DNA of 64,000 nucleotides, from contig DATFGQ010000034.1 in assembly GCA_035249305.1 (NCBI GenBank), forward strand, positions 38,756-102,755, in the 5' to 3' direction. The number at the start of each line of letters is the position of its first letter. Position 1 is the stretch's first letter. A program made the position numbers and the translations under genes. Below are positions 1-10,217 of the stretch, in pieces. Source of the stretch: DASUNP01 sp035249305 (GTDB taxonomy: Bacteria; Acidobacteriota; Blastocatellia; UBA7656). The notes beneath the pieces were generated by a model. The model was given only the letters and a program-made list of their open reading frames with translations. It was not told the origin of the DNA and ran no database searches.

Positions 1-1
1 G

Positions 2-328
2 CGGCTGAACCTCGACCCGGAGACGGGCGGGACGCTTTGCATAGCGTGCGACCTTTGCGCGCTCGCCTGCCCCGTCGATTGTATAGAGGTGGGCTCGATA
101 CGCCGCGAGGTGCGCGACGGAGACAAGGTTAATAAAAAGAAGGTGCTCACGACGTTCATCTTCGACACGTCGCGCTGCATGTTCTGTAACCTTTGCTCAG
201 AGGCATGCCCCACGGATTGCCTGGAGCTAACGCAGAGCTTCGAGCTTGCGGTCTATCACCGCTCGGGCTTCCGCTGGGACCGCGAGATGCTTGAGAAGGG
301 CATCAATTACGTTCGATACACAAAGTAG
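2..328 (+). CDS. nuoI: NADH-quinone oxidoreductase subunit I (5' truncated by window)
   Basis: This is the C-terminal part of the complex I subunit that carries clusters N6a and N6b and passes electrons from the peripheral arm toward quinone. The reading frame is open from base 2, so the first visible ATG/GTG-like codons are internal. Two CxxCxxCxxxCP 4Fe-4S motifs are visible, with Cys codons at 38, 47, 56, 68 and at 176, 185, 194, 206. The frame ends at 328, 15 bases before nuoJ. The N-terminus lies outside the window. Family assignment is firm from the paired motifs and the nuoJ-N genes that follow. Confidence 0.95.
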   Translation, partial: RLNLDPETGGTLCIACDLCALACPVDCIEVGSIRREVRDGDKVNKKKVLTTFIFDTSRCMFCNLCSEACPTDCLELTQSFELAVYHRSGFRWDREMLEKGINYVRYTK

Positions 329-343
329 CAGACGGACAAAACC

Positions 344-940
344 ATGCAACTACAGGGCTGGGAAGCGGTGCTGTTTTATGTGCTGGCGATAGGGACGCTC
401 TTTATGGGCGTCTACGTGGTGACGGCGCGCATAGCCGTGCACTCGGCGCTCTGCCTGATCTCGACGCTCGTAAACGTGGCGCTGCTGTTCATACTGCTGC
501 GCGCGGAGTTCGTGGCGGGCGTGCAGATTCTGGTCTACGTCGGGGGCGTGATGGTCCTGTTCCTGTTCGTCATCATGCTGGTCCAGACGCGCGCCGAGGA
601 AGAAGAGCGGGTGAAGCTTTACACGGGGCAGATGTACCCGGCGTTTTTCATCGCGCTGTTGTTCGCCGCGGCATTCTTCTTCGCGATGAACCCAGCGCAG
701 GCGGCGTTCCGGCCCCCGGAAAACGCCCCGAGAACCGAAAGCGCTGCTCCGGTCGTTGAAAGCGAAGTGAGCAAGGCAGGCGCCGGCCCGCTGATATCTA
801 AAGACACTCAGACCGTAGGCGAGGCGCTCTACACGAAGGCGGCGCTTCCGTTCGAAATCGCATCGCTGTTATTGCTCGTTGCCATAGTCGGCGCGGTGTT
901 GCTGGCGCGCGGGGCAAAGCAAGAAAAATATTACGAATGA
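344..940 (+). CDS. nuoJ: NADH-quinone oxidoreductase subunit J
   Basis: Membrane subunit of complex I that helps connect the quinone site to the proton-pumping arm. The 198-residue product has about five hydrophobic segments: four in residues 8-115 and one near 165-188. The conserved stretch around residues 55-80 (EFVAGVQILVYVGGVMVLFL) is the NuoJ helix with the pi-bulge. A polar Ala/Pro/Glu-rich loop lies at about 118-158. It starts 15 bases after nuoI and is followed by a short hairpin-bearing gap and nuoK, in the standard nuo order. Confidence 0.93.
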   Translation: MQLQGWEAVLFYVLAIGTLFMGVYVVTARIAVHSALCLISTLVNVALLFILLRAEFVAGVQILVYVGGVMVLFLFVIMLVQTRAEEEERVKLYTGQMYPAFFIALLFAAAFFFAMNPAQAAFRPPENAPRTESAAPVVESEVSKAGAGPLISKDTQTVGEALYTKAALPFEIASLLLLVAIVGAVLLARGAKQEKYYE

Positions 941-959
941 ATCTTAATCTCAAATCTCA

Positions 960-1004
960 AATTTGCATGGCGGATGATGCGCTTACGCGCACCGCGATTT
1001 GAAA
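960..1004. repeat. Short hairpin repeat between nuoJ and nuoK
   Basis: The gap holds GATGATGCGCTTACGCGCA, in which TGCGC and GCGCA pair around a 4-base loop, followed by ACCGCGATTT. A close relative (GATGATGTGCTTCGCACG) occurs twice, inverted, at 51768-51797 and 52029-52062, and a fragment (TACCGCGATTTG) lies at 24252-24263. It is therefore a dispersed repeat rather than a nuo-specific signal. It may also affect RNA stability inside the operon; that part is inference. Confidence 0.5.
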
Positions 1005-1023
1005 TCCTGCTGGGGAGGTCGGT

Positions 1024-1476
1024 GTGGCGGAGCGCCGCAATCTTACCAACATTGTGATATGGGTCGTCGTGCTCGGAGCCCTGGGCTATGGCGGCTACGT
1101 GATGTTGAACCGCGTCGGCGTACAGCGGTTCGAGCCGACGCTGGTCCACTTTCTGATGCTGAGCTTCCTGCTGTTCGTCGTGGGCGTGGCGGGCGTGCTG
1201 AGCCGTCGCAACATCATCATCATCTTCATGTCGATCGAGCTGATCTTGAACGCGGTCAACATCAACCTGGTCGCCTTCTCGCGCTACCTTCAGCTCAACC
1301 AGCCGGCGCTCGCCTCGCGCGGACTGGAAGTCGACCCGCTGGCCGGGCCCGTCTTCACCATCTTCATCATCGTGGTGGCCGCGGCCGAAGCTGCCGTCGG
1401 GCTCGGGATAGTTATATCGCTGTTTCGCAACCGCGAGACCATAGCAATCGACGAGATCGATTTGCTCAAGTGGTGA
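1024..1476 (+). CDS. nuoK: NADH-quinone oxidoreductase subunit K with N-terminal extension
   Basis: Small antiporter-like membrane subunit of complex I. The canonical NuoK core begins near residue 38 (QRFEPTLVHFLMLSFLLFVV) and contains the expected glutamates in membrane helices (MSIELILNAVNINLVAFSR, and a later AAAEAAVGLGI). The protein is 150 residues against about 100 for the family. The extra N-terminus carries an additional hydrophobic segment at about residues 10-28. The GTG start at 1024 is supported by a strong GGGGAGG ribosome site at 1012-1018 with a 5-base spacer, so the extension looks genuine rather than a start error. Confidence 0.9.
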   Translation: MAERRNLTNIVIWVVVLGALGYGGYVMLNRVGVQRFEPTLVHFLMLSFLLFVVGVAGVLSRRNIIIIFMSIELILNAVNINLVAFSRYLQLNQPALASRGLEVDPLAGPVFTIFIIVVAAAEAAVGLGIVISLFRNRETIAIDEIDLLKW

Positions 1477-1481
1477 ATTAA

Positions 1482-1555
1482 AGTCCTGAGTCCTGAGTGC
1501 TGAGTCCTGAGTCAACGGCTCTCACTCAGCACTCAGGACTCAGCACTCAGGACTT
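1482..1555. repeat. Heptad-repeat hairpin between nuoK and nuoL
   Basis: The left arm is built of the heptads TCCTGAG and TGCTGAG (1482-1513); the right arm is the complement (1524-1554). The left arm begins 5 bases after the nuoK stop. The right arm contains AGGA at 1549-1552, a plausible Shine-Dalgarno for the nuoL ATG at 1562. Relatives occur at 5681, 18158, 24270, 29061 and 48415-48660. Folding would put the nuoL ribosome site in the stem. Confidence 0.85.
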
Positions 1556-1561
1556 GGAATT

Positions 1562-3863
<2,302 letters not shown>

Positions 3864-3865
<2 letters not shown>

Positions 3866-3870
3866 AGGAG
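3864..3870 (+). promoter_or_regulatory. Ribosome-binding site deciding the nuoM start
   Basis: AAAGGAG lies immediately after the nuoL stop. It is 7 bases from the ATG at 3878 but only 1 base from the in-frame TTG at 3872, so the ATG is the better start. Confidence 0.75.
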
Positions 3871-3877
3871 ATTGACC

Positions 3878-5677
3878 ATGGGTGGTCACATCGAGTTTTT
3901 CGGCATCGGGATACTTTCGTGGGTGACATGGCTTCCGGCCCTCGGAGCCATCTTTCTGCTATTCTTCAGCCGCACGAAGAACGACCAGATCCGCTGGTTC
4001 GCCAACCTCTGGATCGTGTTCTGTTTTTTGATCTCGGTGCCTTTAATTACCGGCCTCGGAAGCGGCAAGCCCGGCTATGACCGAGCGCTCAGCGGGCTAC
4101 AGTTCATCGAAGACCACGAGTGGATACCGCTCATAGGCGCGCGCTACCAGCTCGGCGTAGACGGGCTATCGCTCGTGCTCGTTATTCTTACGACGCTGCT
4201 CGGCGTAGTCTCGGTCATCTGCTCCTGGTCTTACATAAGGGAGAAGGGGCGCGAGAAAGAGTACTACATCATGCTGATGCTGTTGCAGTCGGGCATGATA
4301 GGCGCGTTCGTCGCGGCGGACCTCTTTCTGTTCTTCGTCTTCTGGGAAGTGATGCTCGTGCCTATGTATTTTCTGATAGGCATCTGGGGCGGCAAGAACC
4401 GGCTCTACTCGGCCATCAAATTCTTCCTCTACACGCTGGTCGGCTCGGTCGTCATGCTGCTGGCCGTGCTCAAGCTCTTCTTCATCTTCCCCGACGTGGT
4501 CCAGGCCCAGCGGCCGGCGGTCGAGACCCGCGCTCGCGCGCTCGCGACCAGCCCCGTCACAGGGCAGGTCAACGGGCCTATGCTCAACCTGATGGAAGAC
4601 GCGATAAAGCGCACCGACCCCGCACAGATCCCCGCCGGCTACGTCAACAGCTCGTTCAACATCGCGGGGCTTACGGCCGCCGGCCCTTCGATAGGCTCGG
4701 TGATGGGGCTCGGCGTGGTCATCTGGCTCTTCATAGGGTTCGCGCTCTCGTTCGCCATCAAAGTGCCTATGTTCCCGTTCCACACGTGGCTGCCCGACGC
4801 GCACTACGACGCGCCGACGGCGGGCAGCGTGATACTTGCGGGCGTGCTGCTGAAGATGGGCACGTATGGCTTTATGAGGTTCTCGCTGCCGATCTTTCCC
4901 GAAGCGGCCAACCACCCGACGGTCAGGCGGTGGATGATAATACTGGCGATAGTCGGGATAATTTACGGCGCGCTGGTCGCGATGGCGCAAAAGGACGTGA
5001 AGAAGCTGATAGCTTACTCTTCGGTCTCGCACCTGGGGTTTGTGATGCTCGGGCTCTTCTCGCTCAATCCGAATGGGATCAACGGCGCGGTGTTGCAGAT
5101 GATAAACCACGGCATCTCGACGGGCGCGCTCTTCATGCTGGCAGGCATACTCTACGAGCGGCGGCACACTTACGAGATAGCCGAGTTCGGCGGGCTCGCC
5201 CACGTGACGCCGACTTTCTCCACCGTCTTCTTGATCGTCACGCTGTCGTCACTCGGGCTCCCGCTGATGAACAACTTCATAGGCGAGTTCTTGACGCTCA
5301 GAGGCGCGTTCGAGGCCAACTGGGTCTGGGCGGCCTTTGCGACGACGGGCATCATCCTCGGCGCGGCCTACATGCTGTGGCTGTACCAGCGCGTCTTCTT
5401 CGGCCAGTTGAACCGGGCCAACGAGAACCTGCCCGACTTGAACAAGCGCGAGCTGTGGCAGTTCGCGCCGCTGATCTTTTTGATCTTCTGGATAGGCATC
5501 TACCCGAAGCCGCTGTTGTCTTACATCGAGCCGCAGACAAACACAGTGGTCGCGCAGGTGAACCCTGGTTACTTCAAGCCCGCGGCGGCCGAGCCCTCGG
5601 CCGAAGAGCGGCTGTCGGGCCAGGCAGACACTACCGAAACGGCCCCGGCGGCTTCCGGCGCAGGGCAAACGAGATAA
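3878..5677 (+). CDS. nuoM: NADH-quinone oxidoreductase subunit M
   Basis: Second antiporter-like proton-pumping subunit of complex I, 599 residues. The pump glutamate lies in FFVFWEVMLVPMYFLIGIWGG near residue 156. The lysine region FAIKVPMFPFHTWLPDAHYD is near residue 290, and KKLIAYSSVSHLGFVMLGLF near 372. A hydrophilic insert rich in Ala/Thr (about 205-265) separates two helices. The C-terminus ends in a short Ala/Glu/Pro-rich tail. It starts 12 bases after nuoL and is followed after 3 bases by a heptad hairpin. Confidence 0.95.
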   Translation: MGGHIEFFGIGILSWVTWLPALGAIFLLFFSRTKNDQIRWFANLWIVFCFLISVPLITGLGSGKPGYDRALSGLQFIEDHEWIPLIGARYQLGVDGLSLVLVILTTLLGVVSVICSWSYIREKGREKEYYIMLMLLQSGMIGAFVAADLFLFFVFWEVMLVPMYFLIGIWGGKNRLYSAIKFFLYTLVGSVVMLLAVLKLFFIFPDVVQAQRPAVETRARALATSPVTGQVNGPMLNLMEDAIKRTDPAQIPAGYVNSSFNIAGLTAAGPSIGSVMGLGVVIWLFIGFALSFAIKVPMFPFHTWLPDAHYDAPTAGSVILAGVLLKMGTYGFMRFSLPIFPEAANHPTVRRWMIILAIVGIIYGALVAMAQKDVKKLIAYSSVSHLGFVMLGLFSLNPNGINGAVLQMINHGISTGALFMLAGILYERRHTYEIAEFGGLAHVTPTFSTVFLIVTLSSLGLPLMNNFIGEFLTLRGAFEANWVWAAFATTGIILGAAYMLWLYQRVFFGQLNRANENLPDLNKRELWQFAPLIFLIFWIGIYPKPLLSYIEPQTNTVVAQVNPGYFKPAAAEPSAEERLSGQADTTETAPAASGAGQTR

Positions 5678-5680
5678 TAA

Positions 5681-5759
5681 AGTCCTGAGTGCTGAGTCCT
5701 GAGTCCTGAGTTAAATCAGGTGCTCAGGACTCAGCACTCAGCACTCAGCACTCAGGACT
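5681..5759. repeat. Heptad-repeat hairpin between nuoM and nuoN
   Basis: The left arm (5681-5711) is made of TCCTGAG/TGCTGAG heptads; the right arm (5722-5759) is the complement. The outermost 17 bases, AGTCCTGAGTGCTGAGT, pair perfectly. The left arm starts 3 bases after the nuoM stop. The right arm carries AGGA at 5754-5757, the only evident Shine-Dalgarno for the nuoN ATG at 5764 (6-base spacer). Confidence 0.85.
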
Positions 5760-5763
5760 AGAT

Positions 5764-7425
5764 ATGACTCCCAGCTTCCAAGAGTTAATCGATCAGGCCG
5801 TGCAGCTCATCATGCCTGAGATGATACTGACGCTGTTTGCCTGCGCGGCCCTCGTCTTAGACGTGATGCTGCCGCGCGACCGCAAGCAAATAGTCGCCTG
5901 GGTGAGTCTGGCCGGCGTCGGGGCGTCGCTCGTCTCGCTCGACCTGCTCTATTTCAACCTCGTGCGCAAGGTCGGGTCGCAGACAGGCTTTTACGACATG
6001 ATAGTCGTCGATAATTACGCGATCGTCTTCAAGCTGATGTTCCTGATCGGCGCGGCGCTGTCGATACTGCTGTCGATAAAGTACCTCGAAGTCGAAGGCG
6101 AGCAGCGCGGCGAGTACTACTCGCTGATCCTGTTTTCGGTCATCGGCATGATGTTTATGGCTTCGGCCGTAGACCTGCTGTCGCTCTTCATATCGCTTGA
6201 GCTGATGGCGATCGCCGTCTACATACTGGTCGGCTACCTCAAGCGGGACCGGAAGTCGAACGAAGCCTCGATGAAGTACTTTCTGCTGGGGGCCTTCTCG
6301 TCGGGCGTTCTGCTCTACGGCATCTCGATGGTTTATGGGCTGACGGGGACTACGAACCTTGCGGGCATAGCAAAGGCGCTGCCGATCGTCGCCGTGACGA
6401 ACTGGGCGCCGCTGGGCGGCGAGGCGGTGGCCGACATGCGTTACTTCGCGCTGCTGGCTATGGTGCTGATGGCGGCGGGGATGTTCTTCAAAGTGGCGGC
6501 CGTCCCTTTTCACATGTGGGCGCCGGACGCTTACGAAGGCGCGCCCACCTCGATCACCGCGTTCATGTCTGTCGCGGTGAAGGCCGCCAGCTTCGCGATG
6601 TTTGGAAGGTTGTTCCTCTATGGCCTGCCCGATCTGCGCACGGCGCTTGAGGGCGACGCGGCCGGCAACATCCCGGCCCTGCCCGGTTGGGCCGTGCTCT
6701 TGGGCTCGGTCGCCGCGATCACCATGGTGTGGGGGAATCTGGCCGCGATCACCCAGCACAACACCAAGAGGCTTTTGGCCTACTCGTCGATCTCGCACGC
6801 GGGTTACACGCTCTTAGGGTTGGTGGCCGGAAACGAGAGGGGCTACACGGGGTTCATAATCTACCTGTTCATCTACACGGTGATGAACCTTGGGGTGTTC
6901 GGCTGCATCATCGCGCTCAGGCGGCGCGGGATCGCGGGCGACCGCATGGAAGACTTCAACGGGCTGATGCGCAAAGCGCCGTGGCTGACCGTGATGATGA
7001 CGATATTCCTGCTGTCGCTGGGCGGCATACCGCCGACCGCCGGGTTCATAGGCAAGCTCTATCTTTTCATGGGGCTGATAGAGAGTGGCAACCCATGGAT
7101 GGTGAGGCTCGCGATACTGGCGGTCTTGATGAGCGCCGTCTCGCTCTATTATTACATCCGATTCATCCGCGCCATGTACATCGAGCCCGAGACCGAGCCG
7201 CAGCCCGTGCGCGTGGCCCGTCCGCTCCAGGCCGCGCTCGCCGTGGCCGTGCTGCTCGTCATATTCATAGGCGTCTACCCGCAACCGCTTATCCGCATAA
7301 CTCAAAAAGCGGCGACCTCCGAGGGGCTCAAGACCGAAGAAGAGATGCGCCCGCCCCCGGCCGCAGCGCCCGCCGCGGGGCCGCGCACGCCGGGCGGAAG
7401 ACCTTCCGGCAGCCCGCCTCAGTAA
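5764..7425 (+). CDS. nuoN: NADH-quinone oxidoreductase subunit N
   Basis: Third antiporter-like subunit of complex I, 553 residues with about 14 hydrophobic segments. The sequence shows SLFISLELMAIAVYILVGYL (helix 5 glutamate, about residue 145), FFKVAAVPFHMWAPDAYEGA (about 243) and TKRLLAYSSISHAGYTLLGL (about 336). The tail after residue about 520 is Pro/Ala-rich and probably disordered. It begins directly after a heptad hairpin that supplies its likely ribosome site, and is the last nuo gene here. Confidence 0.95.
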   Translation: MTPSFQELIDQAVQLIMPEMILTLFACAALVLDVMLPRDRKQIVAWVSLAGVGASLVSLDLLYFNLVRKVGSQTGFYDMIVVDNYAIVFKLMFLIGAALSILLSIKYLEVEGEQRGEYYSLILFSVIGMMFMASAVDLLSLFISLELMAIAVYILVGYLKRDRKSNEASMKYFLLGAFSSGVLLYGISMVYGLTGTTNLAGIAKALPIVAVTNWAPLGGEAVADMRYFALLAMVLMAAGMFFKVAAVPFHMWAPDAYEGAPTSITAFMSVAVKAASFAMFGRLFLYGLPDLRTALEGDAAGNIPALPGWAVLLGSVAAITMVWGNLAAITQHNTKRLLAYSSISHAGYTLLGLVAGNERGYTGFIIYLFIYTVMNLGVFGCIIALRRRGIAGDRMEDFNGLMRKAPWLTVMMTIFLLSLGGIPPTAGFIGKLYLFMGLIESGNPWMVRLAILAVLMSAVSLYYYIRFIRAMYIEPETEPQPVRVARPLQAALAVAVLLVIFIGVYPQPLIRITQKAATSEGLKTEEEMRPPPAAAPAAGPRTPGGRPSGSPPQ

Positions 7426-7447
7426 AGAGCCCTTCTTTAGTAAATCG

Positions 7448-7681
7448 ATGGCTACCGACGACGACAATAAAGGCGGGGTCAACTGGCGTCAGGCCATGAC
7501 CACCGTCGGGATGGCGCTGTCGATACCCTGGATGATAGGCGTGCCCGCGTTCTTAGGCTGGTACATAGACAAGCGCGCCGGGACGTGGCCCGTGTGGTTT
7601 CTGATAGGGCTATTCCTCGGCCTGCTCAGCACGGCTTTCAGCATCTACAAGCTCCTCAAGAGATTCGGCCAGTTCAAGTAA
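7448..7681 (+). CDS. AtpZ/AtpI-family small membrane protein
   Basis: A 77-residue protein with two hydrophobic segments (about residues 17-39 and 45-66). The GVPAFLGWYIDKRAGTWP stretch is typical of the AtpZ/AtpI family encoded at the head of F-type ATP synthase operons and thought to help c-ring assembly or ion supply. Here it is the last gene of the nuo operon, 22 bases after nuoN. No atpB, atpE or atpF follows; the next gene is convergent. No clear ribosome site is visible, so its translation may be coupled to nuoN. The family call is good; its role here is inferred. Confidence 0.8.
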   Translation: MATDDDNKGGVNWRQAMTTVGMALSIPWMIGVPAFLGWYIDKRAGTWPVWFLIGLFLGLLSTAFSIYKLLKRFGQFK

Positions 7682-7711
7682 TCCGCTGGCAGTTATTTAG
7701 AGCGTGTCAGA

Positions 7712-8000
7712 GAAGTGTGAAAAAGCCCTGAAAGGGCTTGATTCAATAGCCAGGGGCACCGCCCCTGGAAACGGATTGATAATAATGAAAAGCCCTGAAA
7801 GGGCGATATGACTATCGCGCCCTTTCAGGGCTTAATCTTGTATGACGCGTCACCCGGCGCGTTGCGCCGGGCTATTGAATCACGCCCCTACGGGGCTTTC
7901 GGCTATTGAATATCGCCTCTTCGAGGCTTTCTATTGAATCATGCTCCTGCGGGGCTTATTGAATGCCGCCTCTTCGAGGCTTTCTATTGAAGCGTGTCTC
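7712..8000. repeat. Cluster of short palindromes filling the gap after the nuo operon
   Basis: The gap 7682-8080 has no convincing gene. It holds GCCCTGAAAGGGC, CCAGGGGCACCGCCCCTGG, CGCCCTTTCAGGGC, CCCGGCGCGTTGCGCCGGG, GCCCCTACGGGGC and GCCTCTTCGAGGC palindromes, many joined by GGCTATTGAAT or its complement. The part 7740-7911 is one copy of a 172-bp composite element whose inverted copy lies at 51830-52001. Being downstream of nuo/atpZ and convergent with the next gene, the palindromes could end or stabilise transcripts. Confidence 0.8.
7740..7911 (+). repeat. 172-bp composite palindromic element, copy 1
   Basis: Order of units: CCAGGGGCACCGCCCCTGG, ACGGATTGATAATAATGA, AGCCCTGAAAGGGCG, CGCCCTTTCAGGGCTT, GTATGACGCGT, CCCGGCGCGTTGCGCCGGG, GCCCCTACGGGGC, CGGCTATTGAAT. 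The inverted copy at 51830-52001 keeps this order and length. Confidence 0.85.
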
Positions 8001-8080
8001 CTTTGGGATTCTTCAGACAACCTCTATAGCGGTTTGCGATTGGGTGACTTGCTTCGAGATTCACCGCCCGGTGTTCTGAA

Positions 8081-9085
8081 CTATCGCTTGACCGCGATCG
8101 CAAGCGCCATCGTCGCCCAGCTTGTGCCCGCCGCGGAGATCCATTGGTTCTTGCCGTGCGGGAAGCCGCTTTCGAAATATCGTTGCAGAGGTATCGCGCG
8201 CGTCTGGACGAGCCACGAGCCGTCTTCGCGCTGTGTCTTTAACAAGAATGCCACGCCGCGCCGGTAAGCCGGGTCGTCGGCGCTCACGCCGCCCGCTTCG
8301 TGCAAGGCCACGAGCGCCTGCCCCGTCGCGTAAGCGTCGCTTTCTATCCCCGGCAGTTGCGACCAGCCTCCGTCGGCGCGCTGGCTTGCCATTACACGTT
8401 TGACGGCTTTCTCGACATCTTCCTTTTTCGCCTTCGCCCAGCCCAGACCCAGGAGTTGAAAGTTTCTCTCTTCGCCCGTCGCAGGCTGCGCGCGCGCCAA
8501 CCACGCCGCGGCCAGGGCTATGCGCCTTCGCGTCTCTTCGGCGCGGCCCTCCGGCGCGTACATCTGTATGACGCGGGCCGCGACGGCGGTCGTCGAGATG
8601 TCGCTGAACTCTATCGGCGGGCGGTAGGCCACGGGCTGCCAGTGACCGTCGGAGAACTGTTTCCCCATCAGGTAATGGACTACGGCGTCTGTAGACTTGT
8701 CGGCGGGTTGTTTATCGACGCCGAGCTGCATCAAGAAGTATGCGGCCGTCGTCGCGTCGCCGGGCAGCCCGAACCCCAGCAGCATCTTCTCGCGCGAGGT
8801 GGCGACCAGCTTGTGAACGCCTTCACGGTTCTGCCCTGCGACCTTCTCGTCGACCTGAAATCCGCGCTCGCGCGCCGCGGCGACGGCCATCGCCGGCAGT
8901 ACGTTGTGATGGCAAGAGGCGCATCCCGTCTGCTCCACGAACGGCGGGCCGACCTTCTGCAACAGCGGCAGACTCTTTTCGACGGCGCTTCTGGCGGCGG
9001 CCGAATCGCCGTCCTGCGTGAAGGCGCGCTCGGCGAAGAGCGCCGAAACGGCCAGTATGAAAACGAGAGCAATCGTCAATCTCAT
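8081..9085 (-). CDS. Exported terpenoid-cyclase-fold protein with a CxxCH haem motif
   Basis: A 334-residue protein resembling prenyltransferase/squalene-cyclase alpha-toroid repeats: repeated DGxW-type motifs occur at SDGHWQP, ADGGWSQ and EDGSWLV. It has an N-terminal signal peptide (MRLTIALVFILAVSALF). After it comes CASCHH at about residues 55-60, a c-type haem attachment motif. I chose the ATG at 9085 because GGAG precedes it at a good spacing and the signal peptide starts there. A GTG at 9118 overlapping the stop of the upstream ankyrin gene would add 11 residues. No catalytic DxDD cyclase motif is evident, so a catalytic role is unproven. It is probably a periplasmic haem or substrate-binding protein. 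Confidence 0.72.
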   Translation of the reverse strand: MRLTIALVFILAVSALFAERAFTQDGDSAAARSAVEKSLPLLQKVGPPFVEQTGCASCHHNVLPAMAVAAARERGFQVDEKVAGQNREGVHKLVATSREKMLLGFGLPGDATTAAYFLMQLGVDKQPADKSTDAVVHYLMGKQFSDGHWQPVAYRPPIEFSDISTTAVAARVIQMYAPEGRAEETRRRIALAAAWLARAQPATGEERNFQLLGLGWAKAKKEDVEKAVKRVMASQRADGGWSQLPGIESDAYATGQALVALHEAGGVSADDPAYRRGVAFLLKTQREDGSWLVQTRAIPLQRYFESGFPHGKNQWISAAGTSWATMALAIAVKR

Positions 9086-9114
9086 AAGATCTCCAAAAAG
9101 TCTGACTCTCGGCG

Positions 9115-10071
9115 TCACTCGGCTGCGCCGGCCTTCTTCAAGGCCGCGACGACCGCGGTGTCGCCTCTTCGTTTCGCCAGTATCAAAGCGGTAGCGCCGC
9201 TCTTGGCTTTAGCGTTCGGGTCCGCGCCGCGCGCAAGCAGCAGGTTGACCAGCTCGACGCTCCCCCTCTCGCTGAGCGCGGCCCACATCAAAGCCGTGTA
9301 GCCTTCGTCGTTCTTCGTGTTCACGTCCGTGCCGCGCTCGACCAGAAGCTTGAGCGTCTCGGCCGCGTCCACGTCGTTCGCCCACAGGAAGGCCGTGTGC
9401 CCGCCCATGTCTTTAATGTTAGGGTCCGCGCCTTTGTCGAGAAGCATGCGCACTGTCGCGGCGTCCTTGTAGGTCGCCGCCCACATCAAAGGCGTCTCGT
9501 TGGAGCTGGTCTTTGCGTTAGGGTCCGCGCCTTTCGAGAGCAGGAAGGCGACGATCTCTTTGTCGCCGCTCATCACGGCGTTGTGCAGCGGTGTGCGGCC
9601 CGCCTTGTCTTTGACGTTGAGCTCGGCCCCACGCGCGAGCATCTCTTTGAGTGTCGCGAGAGAGCCCGCGTGGCCCGCGGCTATCATTAAAGCGGTGTAG
9701 CCTGAGTTTGATTTCGCGTTAACGTCCGCGCCCCTGGCTAAAAGCAGGCGGACTTTCGCCGCTTCGCCCGCCGCAACCATCAAGGGCGTTATCCCGTCGT
9801 TGTTCTTCTCGTTCGGGTCCGCGCCGCGATCTAACAGCAGCTTCAGGCAGTCCGCGCTCGCCGAAAGCGCCGCATGGATCAAGGCCGTGTCGCCGTCGGC
9901 GTCGCGGGCGTTCGCGCTTGCGCCGCGCGCGAGGAGCTTTCTTACAGAGCCCGCGTCGCCTTTTCTGATCGCGACGAATAGCGCGTCATTCGAGGGTTGG
10001 TTTTCGGCTCGAACCGGACAGGCGCAGATCAAAAGGATGATCGATAAGAAGGTCTGTGAGCGTGCCATCAT
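9115..10071 (-). CDS. Exported ankyrin-repeat protein
   Basis: After a signal peptide (MMARSQTFLSIILLICACPV) the protein is almost wholly ankyrin: nine consecutive repeats of about 33 residues, with the usual GxTALxxAA and LLxRGADxN patterns. Such repeats bind partner proteins; no catalytic domain is present. The paired ATG codons at 10071/10068 follow AGAGGTGA, favouring them over the start 7 codons upstream. Its stop lies about 30 bases before the start of the haem-motif protein, so the two probably share an mRNA and may work together in the periplasm. Confidence 0.88.
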   Translation of the reverse strand: MMARSQTFLSIILLICACPVRAENQPSNDALFVAIRKGDAGSVRKLLARGASANARDADGDTALIHAALSASADCLKLLLDRGADPNEKNNDGITPLMVAAGEAAKVRLLLARGADVNAKSNSGYTALMIAAGHAGSLATLKEMLARGAELNVKDKAGRTPLHNAVMSGDKEIVAFLLSKGADPNAKTSSNETPLMWAATYKDAATVRMLLDKGADPNIKDMGGHTAFLWANDVDAAETLKLLVERGTDVNTKNDEGYTALMWAALSERGSVELVNLLLARGADPNAKAKSGATALILAKRRGDTAVVAALKKAGAAE

Positions 10072-10150
10072 AGGTTCACCTCTCAACTGCAATACGCATA
10101 CTTTGCGCGAGTGGTTTTATTTCAATTCTGCGGCCAGGTCAACGATTATT

Positions 10151-10178
10151 TTGGAGCCCGATTGTTTAGCTGTATAAT
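10151..10178 (+). promoter_or_regulatory. Candidate sigma-70 promoter for the ATP-grasp gene
   Basis: TTGGAG (10151-10156), a 16-base spacer and a perfect TATAAT (10173-10178), 40 bases upstream of the GTG start at 10218 in the divergent gap. Confidence 0.45.
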
Positions 10179-10217
10179 CGTTCCGGCCCAGGACGGGTTG
10201 ACCCACAGGAGCGCAAA

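Noticed and set aside
931..1515. Long minus-strand frame across nuoK
   Set aside because: It is the antisense of nuoK and the heptad repeat, with His/Asp/Arg-rich composition typical of shadow frames in GC-rich DNA.
4120..5688. 522-codon plus frame inside nuoM
   Set aside because: Out-of-frame Arg/His-rich product overlapping a certain gene.
7740..8000. CRISPR array after the nuo operon
   Set aside because: Units are palindromes of differing sequence with irregular spacing; no constant repeat with unique spacers and no cas genes.
7941..8267. 108-codon plus frame at the end of the palindrome cluster
   Set aside because: Starts in repeats and overlaps the 3' end of a certain minus-strand gene; no ribosome site or domain.
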